DNA of 64,000 nucleotides from NCBI RefSeq assembly GCF_904848185.1, contig NC_051061.1, positions 21,694,514 through 21,758,513 on the forward strand, in the 5' to 3' direction. Source of the DNA: Acanthopagrus latus (Eukaryota; Chordata; Actinopteri; Spariformes; Sparidae). A model generated the notes under the pieces. It was given only the letters and a program-made list of their open reading frames with translations. It ran no database searches and was not told where the DNA came from. Position 1 is the stretch's first letter. Each line of letters opens with the position of its first letter. Position numbers and translations under genes: made by a program. Positions 36,290-46,290 of this stretch are shown here, one piece after another.

Positions 36290-36797
36290 TGGAGCATGAC
36301 AATGTTAACTCGACGACACTATGTACACAATGTATGTAAAAATGTTATAAATATGTCTAAAAACCACAGACACTATGTACATCTTTGTACTGAGGGCGAG
36401 GCAGGATTCTACTCGTCTCTGGTGGGTGTTTCGTGTTGGAAGTCGGGACGCCAGCGTTGCAACAAAAGTCGACGCGCCACCAACGCGCTTCTAAACACGT
36501 TGTGACGTCACCGCGGGGGGAAAACAAGACAGGTGCAGCGACGCGAACAGGTGTGATGGGAAACGTGAACGTGCCGCCGGTTATACAGCTTTAAAAACGA
36601 TTTCCCCGGCCGGTGATAAACGTCTCCGTCTAGTGTTTACAGTCGTTGGTGACACGTGAGCTTTTGTTGTGTAGTCGGGATGTCAGTCTTTGGTCTGTGG
36701 GCAGTAGGCACAGTGCGATGTTGTTGTCAGGGGTCTCCTTCGCTTCCCCTCCTCCTCCTCTTCCTCCTTCTCTCTCCTCCCTCCACCGCTCCGGCTC

Positions 36798-37673
36798 TCA
36801 TTCCTTCTTCCTCAGGACGATATAAATGAGGCCGCTGACGAGACAGAGAGGGAACGCCACCCAGGCCAGCACGTAGGCGTAGCCGAACTGCGCCCCGGAT
36901 CCGTCATCCGGACTCATCACGGTGTAGATGATGGCGGCGCACATCACGAACACACCTAGTGAGAGAAGAAGAGAAAAAACAAGAGGCGAGGGGGGGGGAG
37001 GGAGGTGTGAGGTAGGATCTGAACCCGATTATGATCTCATGACTCCACCCGAAAACCTCCGCTCAGGGGTGTGGGCCCCTCATCCGTCAGCGCGTGATGA
37101 GGTCATACTCACTCGCCAAGATCTGGAAGATGGCCGTGAAGAAGAAGCGTCCGCCCTTGACCAGCCGGAAGAGCTGGTAGAGGAAGGCGATGAGGGAGAA
37201 GAAGCAGAAGAGGATGGAGAGGATCATGAGGGCCTGAACCGCCTGGATCCAGTCTGCAGAGAACACACGGGGGGAGACGGAGAGTTTAACGGAGAGTTTA
37301 ACAAAACACATCACTTCATCTTCGTTCTTCTCGGGGATGCTGACAAACCTTCGTTGCTGGCCGGCCTGCAGTGGTAGCCTCCGTTAGTCGTCATGCATTT
37401 GTACCATAGATCTGTGCTGCTGTCCCCACCTACAGTCCACGCCTGGAAACACAACAACACAGAGACGATTTAAACACACACAGCAGCGTCCTGCGAGTCT
37501 GAGCTGAGGGCTCAACAACCCAACGACCCACCACAGTTATCATCACTTCCTGTTTGTGCAGAAATCTGCAGTCTACAGGCTGCAGAGTGACTTACGCTCG
37601 CCGCCGTGGACACGATGAGCAGGATGAGGATGATGAGGTGCAGCACGAGCACGCCGAGCAGGATGAGCAGCAT
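36798..37673 (-). CDS. pmp22: Peripheral myelin protein 22, complete (four coding exons)
   Basis: Pmp22 is a tetraspan PMP22/EMP/claudin-family protein of compact myelin and epithelial junctions. The exons are 37596-37673, 37349-37442, 37113-37253 and 36798-36955, all with GT-AG borders. They encode 156 aa (human 160) from MLLILLGVLV to VLRKKE. TM1 is residues 2-24, TM2 about 62-84, TM3 about 94-117 and TM4 about 131-152. The first loop keeps the family W-x-x-C motif (W39, C42), the partner C51 and W28. The human N41 glycosylation sequon is absent: residue 41 is K, and no N-x-S/T exists in either extracellular loop. The exon-3 segment WIQAVQALMILSI and the FGYAYVLAWVAFPL stretch favour PMP22 over EMP1-3, and the convergent hs3st3 neighbour supports this. 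The three coding introns are only 153, 95 and 157 bases. The first intron splits the codons after residue 26. Confidence 0.95.
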
Positions 37674-37687
37674 TTTTTCAAGTAGAT
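37674..37687 (-). other. pmp22: 5' UTR part of the first pmp22 coding exon
   Basis: The minus strand has a pyrimidine-rich acceptor, TTTTGTCTTCTTCTAG, ending at 37688. Fourteen bases (ATCTACTTGAAAAA) follow before the ATG. An upstream noncoding exon is therefore expected, as in mammalian PMP22, which uses alternative noncoding first exons. Confidence 0.7.
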
Positions 37688-38397
37688 CTAGAAGAAGACA
37701 AAATATAACATGTTTTTAAAAAAAATCAACCCACATGAGCCAGGAACAGTCTCCCTCTGAGGCGTGGAGCTGGATGTTACCGCACCCGGACGCTAGATGG
37801 CGCTATTTCCTTTACTTTCTTGCACCCGACCGCAATGTTTACCTCAATGTGAAAGTATCCTCTTACAAACGTAGAGAGAGAAAAGAAGGAAGGAGAGAAA
37901 GAAAAGAAAGACAGAAACTTTAATTTCTTCCCGGTGGGGCACACACACACAAAAAACCCCAAAACGTCCAACTTTTTAAAGCGCGGACATTGATTCCATG
38001 AACTTTTGATCCATTTACGAGCCTTTAACGATTTAATTACGCCTCGTTAATTTCAAGGAAAGCGTGTTTGCATAGAAGGCGAAAAAAAAAGTAAAGGAGA
38101 GAAGCTTGGCAGGAGGTCGATAGTAGAGAGAAAGAGAGGAAAAGGCAGACTAATCAATGCATGCTGCTGGAAAAACAAACTGGAGACATCTGCGCAAAAA
38201 ACCCCTCTCATGCGCCATGCGTGCGCACCCAGCCGCGCTCAGCCGCCGCGTGTTTATTCTAAAGAGCCAGAATTTAAAAAAGAGGGAAATGTGAAATCTG
38301 AAGCGGTGAAACAAGGAGGGAGACGGTCATTTAAAAGCAGCGACGCATGAGACTTAATGAACACGAGTTAATCCAAAGTCCAGAAGCTCCTGAAAGA

Positions 38398-38434
38398 AAG
38401 AAGAAGAAGAAGAAGAAGAAGAAAAAAAAAAAAA
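38398..38434. repeat. (AAG)n followed by poly(A)
   Basis: About eight AAG units run from 38398 to 38422 and are followed by twelve A. This purine tract is complementary to the (TTC)n tract at 38548-38583. Confidence 0.9.
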
Positions 38435-38458
38435 CCGCTCCGACGCGTTCAGTCCAAC

Positions 38459-38720
38459 TTACTGAGAAAAGAAAAACGCAGGAGGTGAAAAGCGGGGAAG
38501 AGCTGGAGTCCGTGAGGAGGGAGTGCTGCTGGAAGAGCTGGGAAAGACTTCTTCTACTTCTTCTTCTTCTTCTTCTTCTTCTTGTGCTCCTCTCGACTCT
38601 CTCTCCGTGCAGCTACTATTCCAGATGTGGCTCACACACCCCAGTCCGCCTCTGTCTCCGCCTGAGAACACCGCCCTGCAGGCCCCGCACGTCACCAGAG
38701 GCCCGATCCAGCTCTCTCTC
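38459..38720 (-). promoter_or_regulatory. pmp22: Candidate pmp22 noncoding first exon and promoter region
   Basis: On the minus strand a strong donor, CA|GTAAGT, lies at about 38454-38459. It is preceded by an exon-like stretch that would splice to the acceptor at 37688. The right boundary and the transcription start cannot be read. If the model holds, a GAA-rich tract (the reverse of 38548-38583) lies in the 5' UTR. A CpG-dense patch at 38210-38255 and a weaker donor near 37848 could mark an alternative first exon, like the two noncoding first exons of mammals. Confidence 0.35.
38548..38583. repeat. (TTC)n microsatellite
   Basis: About eleven CTT/TTC units with one interruption (CTTCTACTTC). 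It is the reverse complement of the (AAG)n at 38398-38422, about 130 bases away. Confidence 0.9.
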
Positions 38721-39339
38721 TCTTTTCCCTCCTTTTTTTTTTTTTTTTTTATGTCTGTCTCCTCCTCGCTGTGCTAACCTCTCATCTGGATTGTACCAGA
38801 GGCCACATGGTTGTAAAGAGTGTGCGCTATTGTTTAAAGAAATGTGACCTCCAGAAAAAAACCACCGACACGCCAAGATGACACCAACAGGTTGGAGTCC
38901 AGTGAGGACTGGTTGAGTCTCCGAGACTCTGTCACATGATTCACATGTTTTATAACACAGATGTCTTTATTTCCTCAGCCTTCCTTCACTGTGTGGTGTG
39001 TGTTTTTATCTGTTTATCTCTTTAAACCACACCTCGAAATCCTACAAATGTCAGCTGAGATAATAATCGTCATTATGATAATTTTTTATTAGTTCCACAA
39101 CAGGGAAATTGAGACAGAACAAATTAACAGTTAATAAGTACAAATGATAAATGTGTATATTTTAGAAAAACAGCAAGAACAAAAACATTTTCTACTTTAT
39201 TGGTTCTCTTCGTCTTGGACATAAATGTACATATATGTCACATGTTCTGTCTAATCTTTACTGTGAGCTTCAATTACTACCGTACGTTTTTCAATATTCA
39301 ATATTATCTACACCAGAAGAGCCCAATTTTTGATCGTTG

Positions 39340-39495
39340 TTGGAGACGTATCGATGATATCGTGTCGATTGTATTGTGTTGATTGTATTGTATTGTCGTG
39401 TACGGTACTATATCACATCGCAACGTATCGTATCACTTCGTCCCGCATCGTATCGCATTGTAATGATCGTATCGTGTCGCGTCGTGTTGTAGAAT
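39340..39495. repeat. Degenerate pentamer array (ATCGT/TATCG/TGTCG)
   Basis: About 150 bases are dominated by five-base steps such as GTATCGATG, ATCGTGTCGATTG, ATTGTATTGTCG, CAACGTATCGTATCAC and CGCATCGTATCGCATTG. The period is about 5 with many C-to-T and T-to-C changes. This is an old simple-repeat array. Confidence 0.7.
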
Positions 39496-39929
39496 AGTAC
39501 AATATAGTTCAGGATCCCTTTATTTGACCAACTTCCTGCCCAAACTGTGACTCTATAATAATATTTTAGGATCCTACACGTCTAAGGATAATTATTCCCA
39601 AACAATAAAGAGAATTCATACACAGATATTTTTTATTTTGGTCACTAGAAACATCTGGAGGGCCACACGTGAGCCCCACATCTTCACACTATATCAGTAT
39701 TTCTGTTTGTATTTATTTCTATTTGCTCTTTTTATAGCTGAAATATATTATAGTATAATGCACATGTTTATTTGTGTGTCCTCTATTTGAGAGGAAGCAA
39801 CCGTCACATCACTATATTTACCTCTCAGGGTCAGTAAAGGTGTTTGTGTTGACCCCCGCTGACTAACGGAACGTAAAGGTGCACATTGAGCTTCATGCAA
39901 CACACACATCCATCAGTTCTCTATCAGGA

Positions 39930-39931
<2 letters not shown>

Positions 39932-39974
<43 letters not shown>
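39932..39974. repeat. (GT)n microsatellite
   Basis: About 43 bases of uninterrupted GT. Confidence 0.95.
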
Positions 39975-39976
<2 letters not shown>

Positions 39977-40283
39977 CAGCCCTCTGGAGGCCCCGTGGTA
40001 TGCCCAGAATGCCTCCATGTGTGTGAGAGTGTGTGTGTGTGTTTGCTGTAGACATGAGGGAGAGTTTGTCCGGTGCCAAAGGGAGTTACCACAGCGCGAT
40101 GTTACGGTCACTCTAAATTGATGTAACGGTCCGGATCTCCACGTACGCCATGATCCGGGAATATGAGCGACGACGATTCCCCCTCCACCCGGAACCGCAG
40201 CCCACGTGGCTCTGCATCCCTCATTTACTCTGTCGTCTCGGGCCATTTCCCCACGAGTGACACGAGTGTAAACCAGAAACACG

Positions 40284-40310
40284 AACAACAGCAACAACAA
40301 CAACAACAAC
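40284..40310. repeat. (CAA)n microsatellite
   Basis: About nine ACA/CAA units, with one CAG near the start. Confidence 0.85.
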
Positions 40311-40444
40311 GGCGACAAAGAGGCAGCAGAACGTGACTGTGATCAGCTGCTGCAGGCGGAGAACGCCTCCCCTCCCTGCCTCCATCTCCTGTGCAGTTTT
40401 TGGCTCTTCAGGTGGATTCCTGTGGTCTGTGTTTGTAAACAGGC

Positions 40445-40479
40445 GAGGAGGAGGAGGAGGAGGAGGAGGAGGAGGAGGG
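40445..40479. repeat. (GGA)n microsatellite
   Basis: About eleven GAG/GGA units, read directly. Confidence 0.9.
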
Positions 40480-40819
40480 ACTGTGGGCCGCTGCCCGGCC
40501 CGCCGTGGGATGCCGGGGTGAGGCAGGAGTCCCGGCAGAGACAGAGAGAAGGCTCTTTGACGGATCAGCTGACCGCTAAGCTGGACCCCGCTGCTGTTTA
40601 TGAAGATGTAATTGGTGCAGCGGTTCAGGCGGAGGAGGCCGGTGCCAAGCTGCAGCAGCAGCAGGGGTGAGGAAGTCAAACCTGACCCGGCCGTACAATA
40701 AATGACGTCATCTTCACATTACTTTCATGGCAGGAGGCGAAGGGGACGCAGTATTGAACGGTGGTCTCTGGTTTGCCAGCTGTCTCGCGCTTGTCACTGC
40801 GTCACAACATGTGTAAGCG

Positions 40820-41345
40820 ATAAAACCACTTGATGTTTTTAATGAGACGGCAGGACGTTTATTAGCAGATGTTGTCCGTGATGACGGATCGACTCGTTTT
40901 AACAAGACGTCCGGACATTTTCCAGCTGTATCAGAGCCTGACGAGATGTCAGGACGTTTCACGGCTGTGATGGCGGCGGCTGAGTTGTATATCTGTGACG
41001 AGATGTCAGGACATTTTTTCAAGTCGTGTTGGTGGCAGCCACGGGGACACTGATCGTCCATTTCTAGCAAGTTAGCGGCAAAACTGCTGGGAGACTTTCT
41101 GATGAAACATCGGGATGTTTTTTTTTTTTCTGGCGTTAGTGGCAACAAAACTGGATATTCTTGACAAGATGGTGGTGATACTTTCCAGATGTGCGAGTGG
41201 CAAACAAATAAACAGATATTCTGATGAGGCATCGGAACCATTTCCAGCTCCGAAACCCGAACCGAGCGCCGTTTTGTGCCTGAACCCAAACCAGAACCGT
41301 AAACAGAGCTGTCACAAGACAACTTAGCAAAATAAAGCTGCGACA
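40820..41345 (-). repeat. Degenerate array related to the 44-bp minisatellite
   Basis: Words of the type GACGAGATGTCAGGACATTT recur near 40851, 40911, 40951, 41007, 41110 and 41225, with unequal spacing of about 40 to 100 bases. On the minus strand they read as tgtcctGACATctcgt, the same core as the array at 55090-55925. A long minus frame over it gives recurring C-P-D-I-S/R-P-D-I-S motifs, which are simply the repeat in translation. Confidence 0.45.
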
Positions 41346-41536
41346 TGAAGTCAGATGAAGTTTCAACACGTTGCCAACAGTTCTGTTGACAGTTGGGCCG
41401 GTTCTACTTCACTAAAGCATTTAAAGAAGAATAATAAAGATAGCTTCATATTAAAACGCTGCTGTTGTTGCTGTAAACTCTCATAAAGCAGCGTCTGTGA
41501 TACATTCCTCAGCAGATGAAGCCTCGCTGCCCCACC

Positions 41537-41568
41537 CTTCCCTTCCCTTCCCTTCCCTTCCCTTCCCT
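41537..41568. repeat. (TTCCC)n pentamer microsatellite
   Basis: About six tandem TTCCC units, read directly. Confidence 0.9.
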
Positions 41569-41739
41569 CATTACAACTTTTATTAACTTTCATTTAATAC
41601 GCAGTGAGATCGCCCCGCCGTCCTTTTAACACAGCGGCTGGATGTTTAATAAGTTTAACAGAAAGCATCCACATATTGCATTTTTAATGACTTCTTCATA
41701 CAGATATTATTTGAAGTTTTGTGGTAATTAATTTGGCGT

Positions 41740-41740
<1 letters not shown>

Positions 41741-41771
<31 letters not shown>
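41741..41771. repeat. (AC)n microsatellite
   Basis: About 31 bases of uninterrupted AC. Confidence 0.95.
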
Positions 41772-44700
41772 ATCACTGCGAGGATGTTTTTTTTGAAAGA
41801 TATGCGATGGGGCTCCTCACACTTCACCCCACACAGTTATTAGCACCAGCCTCTCTGACTGATTACTCTGCGCTGTTGGCGATAGCTCGAGCGTAACCCT
41901 GCAGAGTTATGATCTGCCTCTCTGCGGCTGATAGCGCTGGAAACCATCCAAAGCCTTTTTTTTTTTTTTGCCCCCATTAGATGAAAACACACAGCTCGTC
42001 TTCCTTTGAAAGTGAAGGATTACAAAAGCAAACAGGCCGGAGCAGCTCTCAGCGCCCGTAACTAAAGTCGCGGGCTATTGTGTCGAGGGCCGCGGCTGAA
42101 ATCTGACACCGACACACCCTGATTCACCGGAGGATCCACAGCGACACAGGTGAGCAGCTTCTTAGAAAGCCTGTCGTGTGGAAAAGCTGAATAACCAAAG
42201 TTTTTTTTTTTTGTTCTGTTCCCTGAAATGAACTTCACAGATTTGTGCTGCAGGACCTCGAGCAAAACAGCTGATCTGAAATTAAACCACAGAGGCGTCA
42301 CAGCTGTTTACTACCATTTAATGAAAGTACAGACTGTGAAACACTGTGGCCCAAAACATCTGCATGATGAATCCTCCGATTCTTCTTTCTCACAATAATA
42401 ATATGTTGAGTTTGTTACGTGGCATTAAAACTCAAATCTGAATCAGAATCTGTATGTCTGGGTTGGACTTCAGTGTCGAAGGCAAGGTGAGCGCTCACTT
42501 TCACTTTTCTTTCTGCCAGTCGCTGCAGCAGCTGACGTCAGCTCTGTGTTTTTATCTCATATCTCATCAGAAGTCAAGCGGAGGCTTGTGTTACAGTCGG
42601 GGCGTTTTACTGGAACCGTCCTCCACTTCATGACACAATGAGTCAGCCTCAGTTCAGGCCCGGGTACAAAGTGCTGCATGGGCTCCACCTGCAGGAGTGG
42701 CCAGATGAGGCGTTTGGATCGCTCCAATAGCAAACGCGAGGCTGCAGGGAAGAGTGAGACAATCAGGAATTAGGCAGTTTTGGACTTGACCCTGGCTTAG
42801 CCGCCAGAGGGGACGTGTTAGCGGGACAGCTGGACCGGCCTATTTCACTCTCGGGGATATGGAGGAATGGTGCAACGCCTCAGTACTCCTTCACCTATGG
42901 AAGCCTCTGCCAGAACAAGAGGAACCACTAAATCCCTGAAGTCAGTCTGCTCAGATGTGATCAGGAGGAGCTGATGATGCCTGTGCACAGAGAAAACAAA
43001 GGTCATCTCGCTGGTCATCTGTGTCTCATCACATCTGTGAAACCTCTGAGCTCGCAGCTCGGGTAAGTTTGGCCTGTTTGCTCACAAACGCATCACTCAG
43101 CTCACTTTGAAACCAGAGACGGCGACATTCCTCTCCCAGATGCACCGTCCGCTTCCCAGGACGAGGACGGCTCTCTCTCCACCCGCGCTGCCCCGTCCTC
43201 GGGCCTGACCCGCCCCGACCCGGCCCCCTCGGCGCTGCTCTCACTGTTTGTGTTTCGCCACTTAGTGACTATCAGATAACACGCCACAGACCCACGGCAG
43301 GAGGAGCTGCAGAGGCGAGCCCACCAGACCCACGCCTAAAGGATATTCACACTTTTTATCCAGGCCAACGTTACAGTGTTCACACATAACAACACCGACG
43401 CTGCACGGCGTGTTGACACGGAGCACAGACGTACTAAATGCATTCAGAAAGACGGAGAGGCCAGTCAGGCGTATCTCCACGGCCCTGTGCCAGCGCCGGG
43501 GAAATGTCTGGCTGCACCCATTATCATTCTGGTGCAGGGGGAGGAAAAAAGACAAAAAACTCCCTCGCTTGTTTGTGTGTCTCTAAACCAGTCACAGCCC
43601 GGAGGGGGGGAAAATGTCAGGGGAACTTGTTTTGAATAAACATTCACACTTGGGGAGGCGAGGTCAGCATGAAGTTCATACCATCAGTGACAGAGCAGCG
43701 ATCCTCCACCTGGGTTCAGACAAAACCTTTAAATGTTGTTCGTGTTCGGGTCGGGTGTGGTCACGTCACTTGACATGTTGCCTTCAGGTCCTTCTAGCGA
43801 TATTGACATTAACATATGTGACCTGTTAAAGGGGAATGCTGGTTTAAACCCTCACATTTTGGAATTAGTTCAGCAGATCGGCTCAACCAACAGCTGCAAT
43901 AGCTGCGATGGAATCCTTTGGGGCAACTACGACCGTCAAAGATCTTTGTCTCACTCTGAAATGTCACGAGATGTGAGCTGTTGCAGGGAGATGACGGTGG
44001 AAAGGTCGGTTACAGTCGGAGAGAAGTTAAAGTCTGCAACCAAGAGTTTATTTCCAAAGTCACTGCTGATTTTCACAATCTGGAGGAGATTTATCCTCGA
44101 TGTGTTTCCGGTAACGAAACAGATCTTATTATGTAACAGGTCTGTCTGCACGGGGACTGTTTCTGTTACACTGCCAGACACTGAGAATAACAACCCGACA
44201 GCCTGTCAGCGACAAAAACAAGCACTTCTATTGGATGTAACTTTAAGGCTCGCACAGTTTTTACACAGCCGTGTCACAGCTGCCAGATGAGGTGATCTGC
44301 TGGATGGGTTCCAGTATTTGCATGAATGATTTATGCAAATGATCACACATTTCATGTTAATACAGAGCTCAGGCACCAGATTTCCCCTTGGAAACTGCAG
44401 GGTTTGTTATTTACCGGAGAGCGCTTTGTTTCCTGTAGAGACGGGGATTTTGACATCGCTGACACACAGCTAGCGGACGCAGGAGGAGAAAGCCGACTGA
44501 AAGAGGCGGCAAGTGTCCAAAGTCTACCTCCGATGAGTCAGACTACAAAAAGACTCAAGCTCGCGTATTGATTCACCTCAAATGTGACCTGCCCTCAGTC
44601 TGTACTGTGCAGCGTGTGCAGGTCACTGTTGACAGTCACCAGAGATCTCTCTGTTGTGTGTGGAAACACCAGCAACATGCAGGCATGCCCGTGCAAAGCC

Positions 44701-45929
44701 GGATCACATTAGAGCATCTGTGCTGTGCGTGCCCCGTCTCACCTCTCCCCTCTTTAAACTCCTAAGCTCCAAAAAAGAAAAAAAAAACAACGGACCATGA
44801 CCGAGCTGCAGATCTCCGTCGGCTGGGAGTGAAATGCAGATAAAGTGGGCCAAGATGTTCCAGCGGGAGGGGAGAGAGGCTCAGAAACGAGCCCGTCCCT
44901 CCCTGTGAAGAAACAACAACCAAATAAATCAGAGACATACGGCGTGACGAACTCCAGATTGTGGCACCCAAGTGATCCTGCAACATGTGCTAATCATTAG
45001 CCCCTGGCTTCCTGTTGGAGTCGATGTCATCAGCGCGCACATCCCAACAGGCAGGACCGGCATACAAACTGTTGCTTTCCAACGAGAGCGATCGTGGCCT
45101 CAGGGGTTTGGAATGAAGCAATAAAAGCTATGAAAGAATTCAATTTGTAGCGCCTTCGCTCGCATCTCTGCACAGATCTCACAGCCACCGTAATCTCCGG
45201 ATAAATATCTGAGCTGCATCCGACACGCTGCTCGCTAGTTGTGTTTAATTACAATCAAATAAAAAAAAAAGTGTTGGACACACTGACGGTCTCGTGATTC
45301 ACTTGCGTCGACGATGTGCTGCTAAAATCCCCTTCAACCCCTCCGAGAGAAGAAAATAACTCCTGCCTGTTTGTTACCAGCGGCTTCCCCCAACTCCTGC
45401 TGATGTGCTATCTTCTCCGAGCAGAGTGTCTGCGCTCCTCTGACAGCTAACAGTGCTGCGCTTCCTTTACCGGCTGCCAATCCAGGCTTTATGTAAAGAA
45501 AGGTGTGTGCCAGGGAGTGTTTTCTTTCCTAAAGTGCTGCCAGCGCTTTGTAGGTTTCGAAACCATCGTCTACCTGGAGGATAAGGAGCCGATTCTAAAC
45601 CGACTAATAGCGCGTTAGCTAAGCCGTGCGTGTGTTATGCAGATATGCAGAGCTGCTGCTGGGGGTCAAAGGTCACGCCGGCCCGTGTAAACACCGGGCG
45701 CTCGGCTTGTTTACTCTCTGAGGTCAGATGTGTTTACATGATTAGCACTGTGGTGAGTTCGGCTCTGGAAGCCCGAGGCTGTCAGGAGGTTTTCACACCG
45801 AGTGTTTAAAGTGCTGACCAACAGAAGGTTCATGCAAACCAGCTGGGGAGCTGGATTATTAGCTTTAGGACAGGCTAACAAAGGGCTAGCTGCTGTGTTT
45901 TGTGAAAGAAAGGAGGCTAAAGAGTCAGT

Positions 45930-46290
45930 ATTAATCAGATCATCTGTAACCAGCAGCTTCATGTAGGAACTATTTATCACGGACAAGTTGCGAGCTAACT
46001 AAGCTAACCAAGTGAAACCGCTCACAACAACCTGTGTGGATCATCATGACTAACCAGGTCGTGATTCATGGAAACAGACGTCGCCGTTGAGTTTTTCCGA
46101 TGTATTTTTTTGGGTGATTCCCACCAGCCGAGCGCCATCTGGTCCGGTTACATCAGAGAGGAGGCAGGCGGCTCTACGACTGATACCTCCTCAAACAAAA
46201 CAATCCAGATGGATAAACAGCTCGACAGGTAAGAGGGGAGATATGTGTTATGTACATATGTGATTTCGGTGTTGAAGCGTCCCTGCGAGC
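45930..46290. mobile_element. Fragments of the TTAAAGGGAC-type MITE
   Basis: The phrases CAGCAGCTTCATGTAGGAAC and AACTATTTATCAC (about 45950) and CAAAACAATCCAGATGGATA, ACAGCTCGACAGGTAAGAGG (about 46190) match internal parts of the family seen at 58998-59850. The terminal repeats are not visible. Confidence 0.45.

Larger units (their letters stand above)
35750..36797 (-). other. pmp22: 3' UTR of pmp22
   Basis: The region follows the pmp22 stop codon on the minus strand. AATAAA hexamers on that strand lie at 35940-35945 and 35767-35772. The distal one would give a 3' UTR of about 1.05 kb, close in length to mammalian PMP22. The transcript would carry a run of 27 U (36263-36289), a (GUUU)n tract (36121-36151), a miR-9-type site and a miR-29-type site (separate entries). 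The end point is inferred. Confidence 0.6.
38900..40819. other. Intergenic, microsatellite-rich, no gene seen
   Basis: No protein-like frame is present. It contains the ATCGT-type degenerate array (39340-39495), (GT)n (39932-39974), (CAA)n (40284-40310) and (GGA)n (40445-40479). Open frames over these tracts are repeat translations. Confidence 0.5.

Noticed and set aside
36928..37377. A 149-codon plus frame
   Set aside because: It is the antisense shadow of pmp22 coding exons 2-4 and their introns.
38347..38847. A 166-codon plus frame with poly-K and poly-L
   Set aside because: It is the translation of the (AAG)n and (CTT)n tracts at the pmp22 5' end.
40714..41346. A 210-codon minus frame with recurring C-P-D-I-S motifs as a possible repeat protein
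   Set aside because: The related array at 55090-55925 has a 44-base step, which is not a multiple of three, so the family is not coding. The frame is treated as repeat translation.
43733..44290. A 185-codon plus frame
   Set aside because: No family resemblance. It begins near element-like wording (GTTAAAGGGGAATGCTGG), suggesting noncoding repeat DNA.
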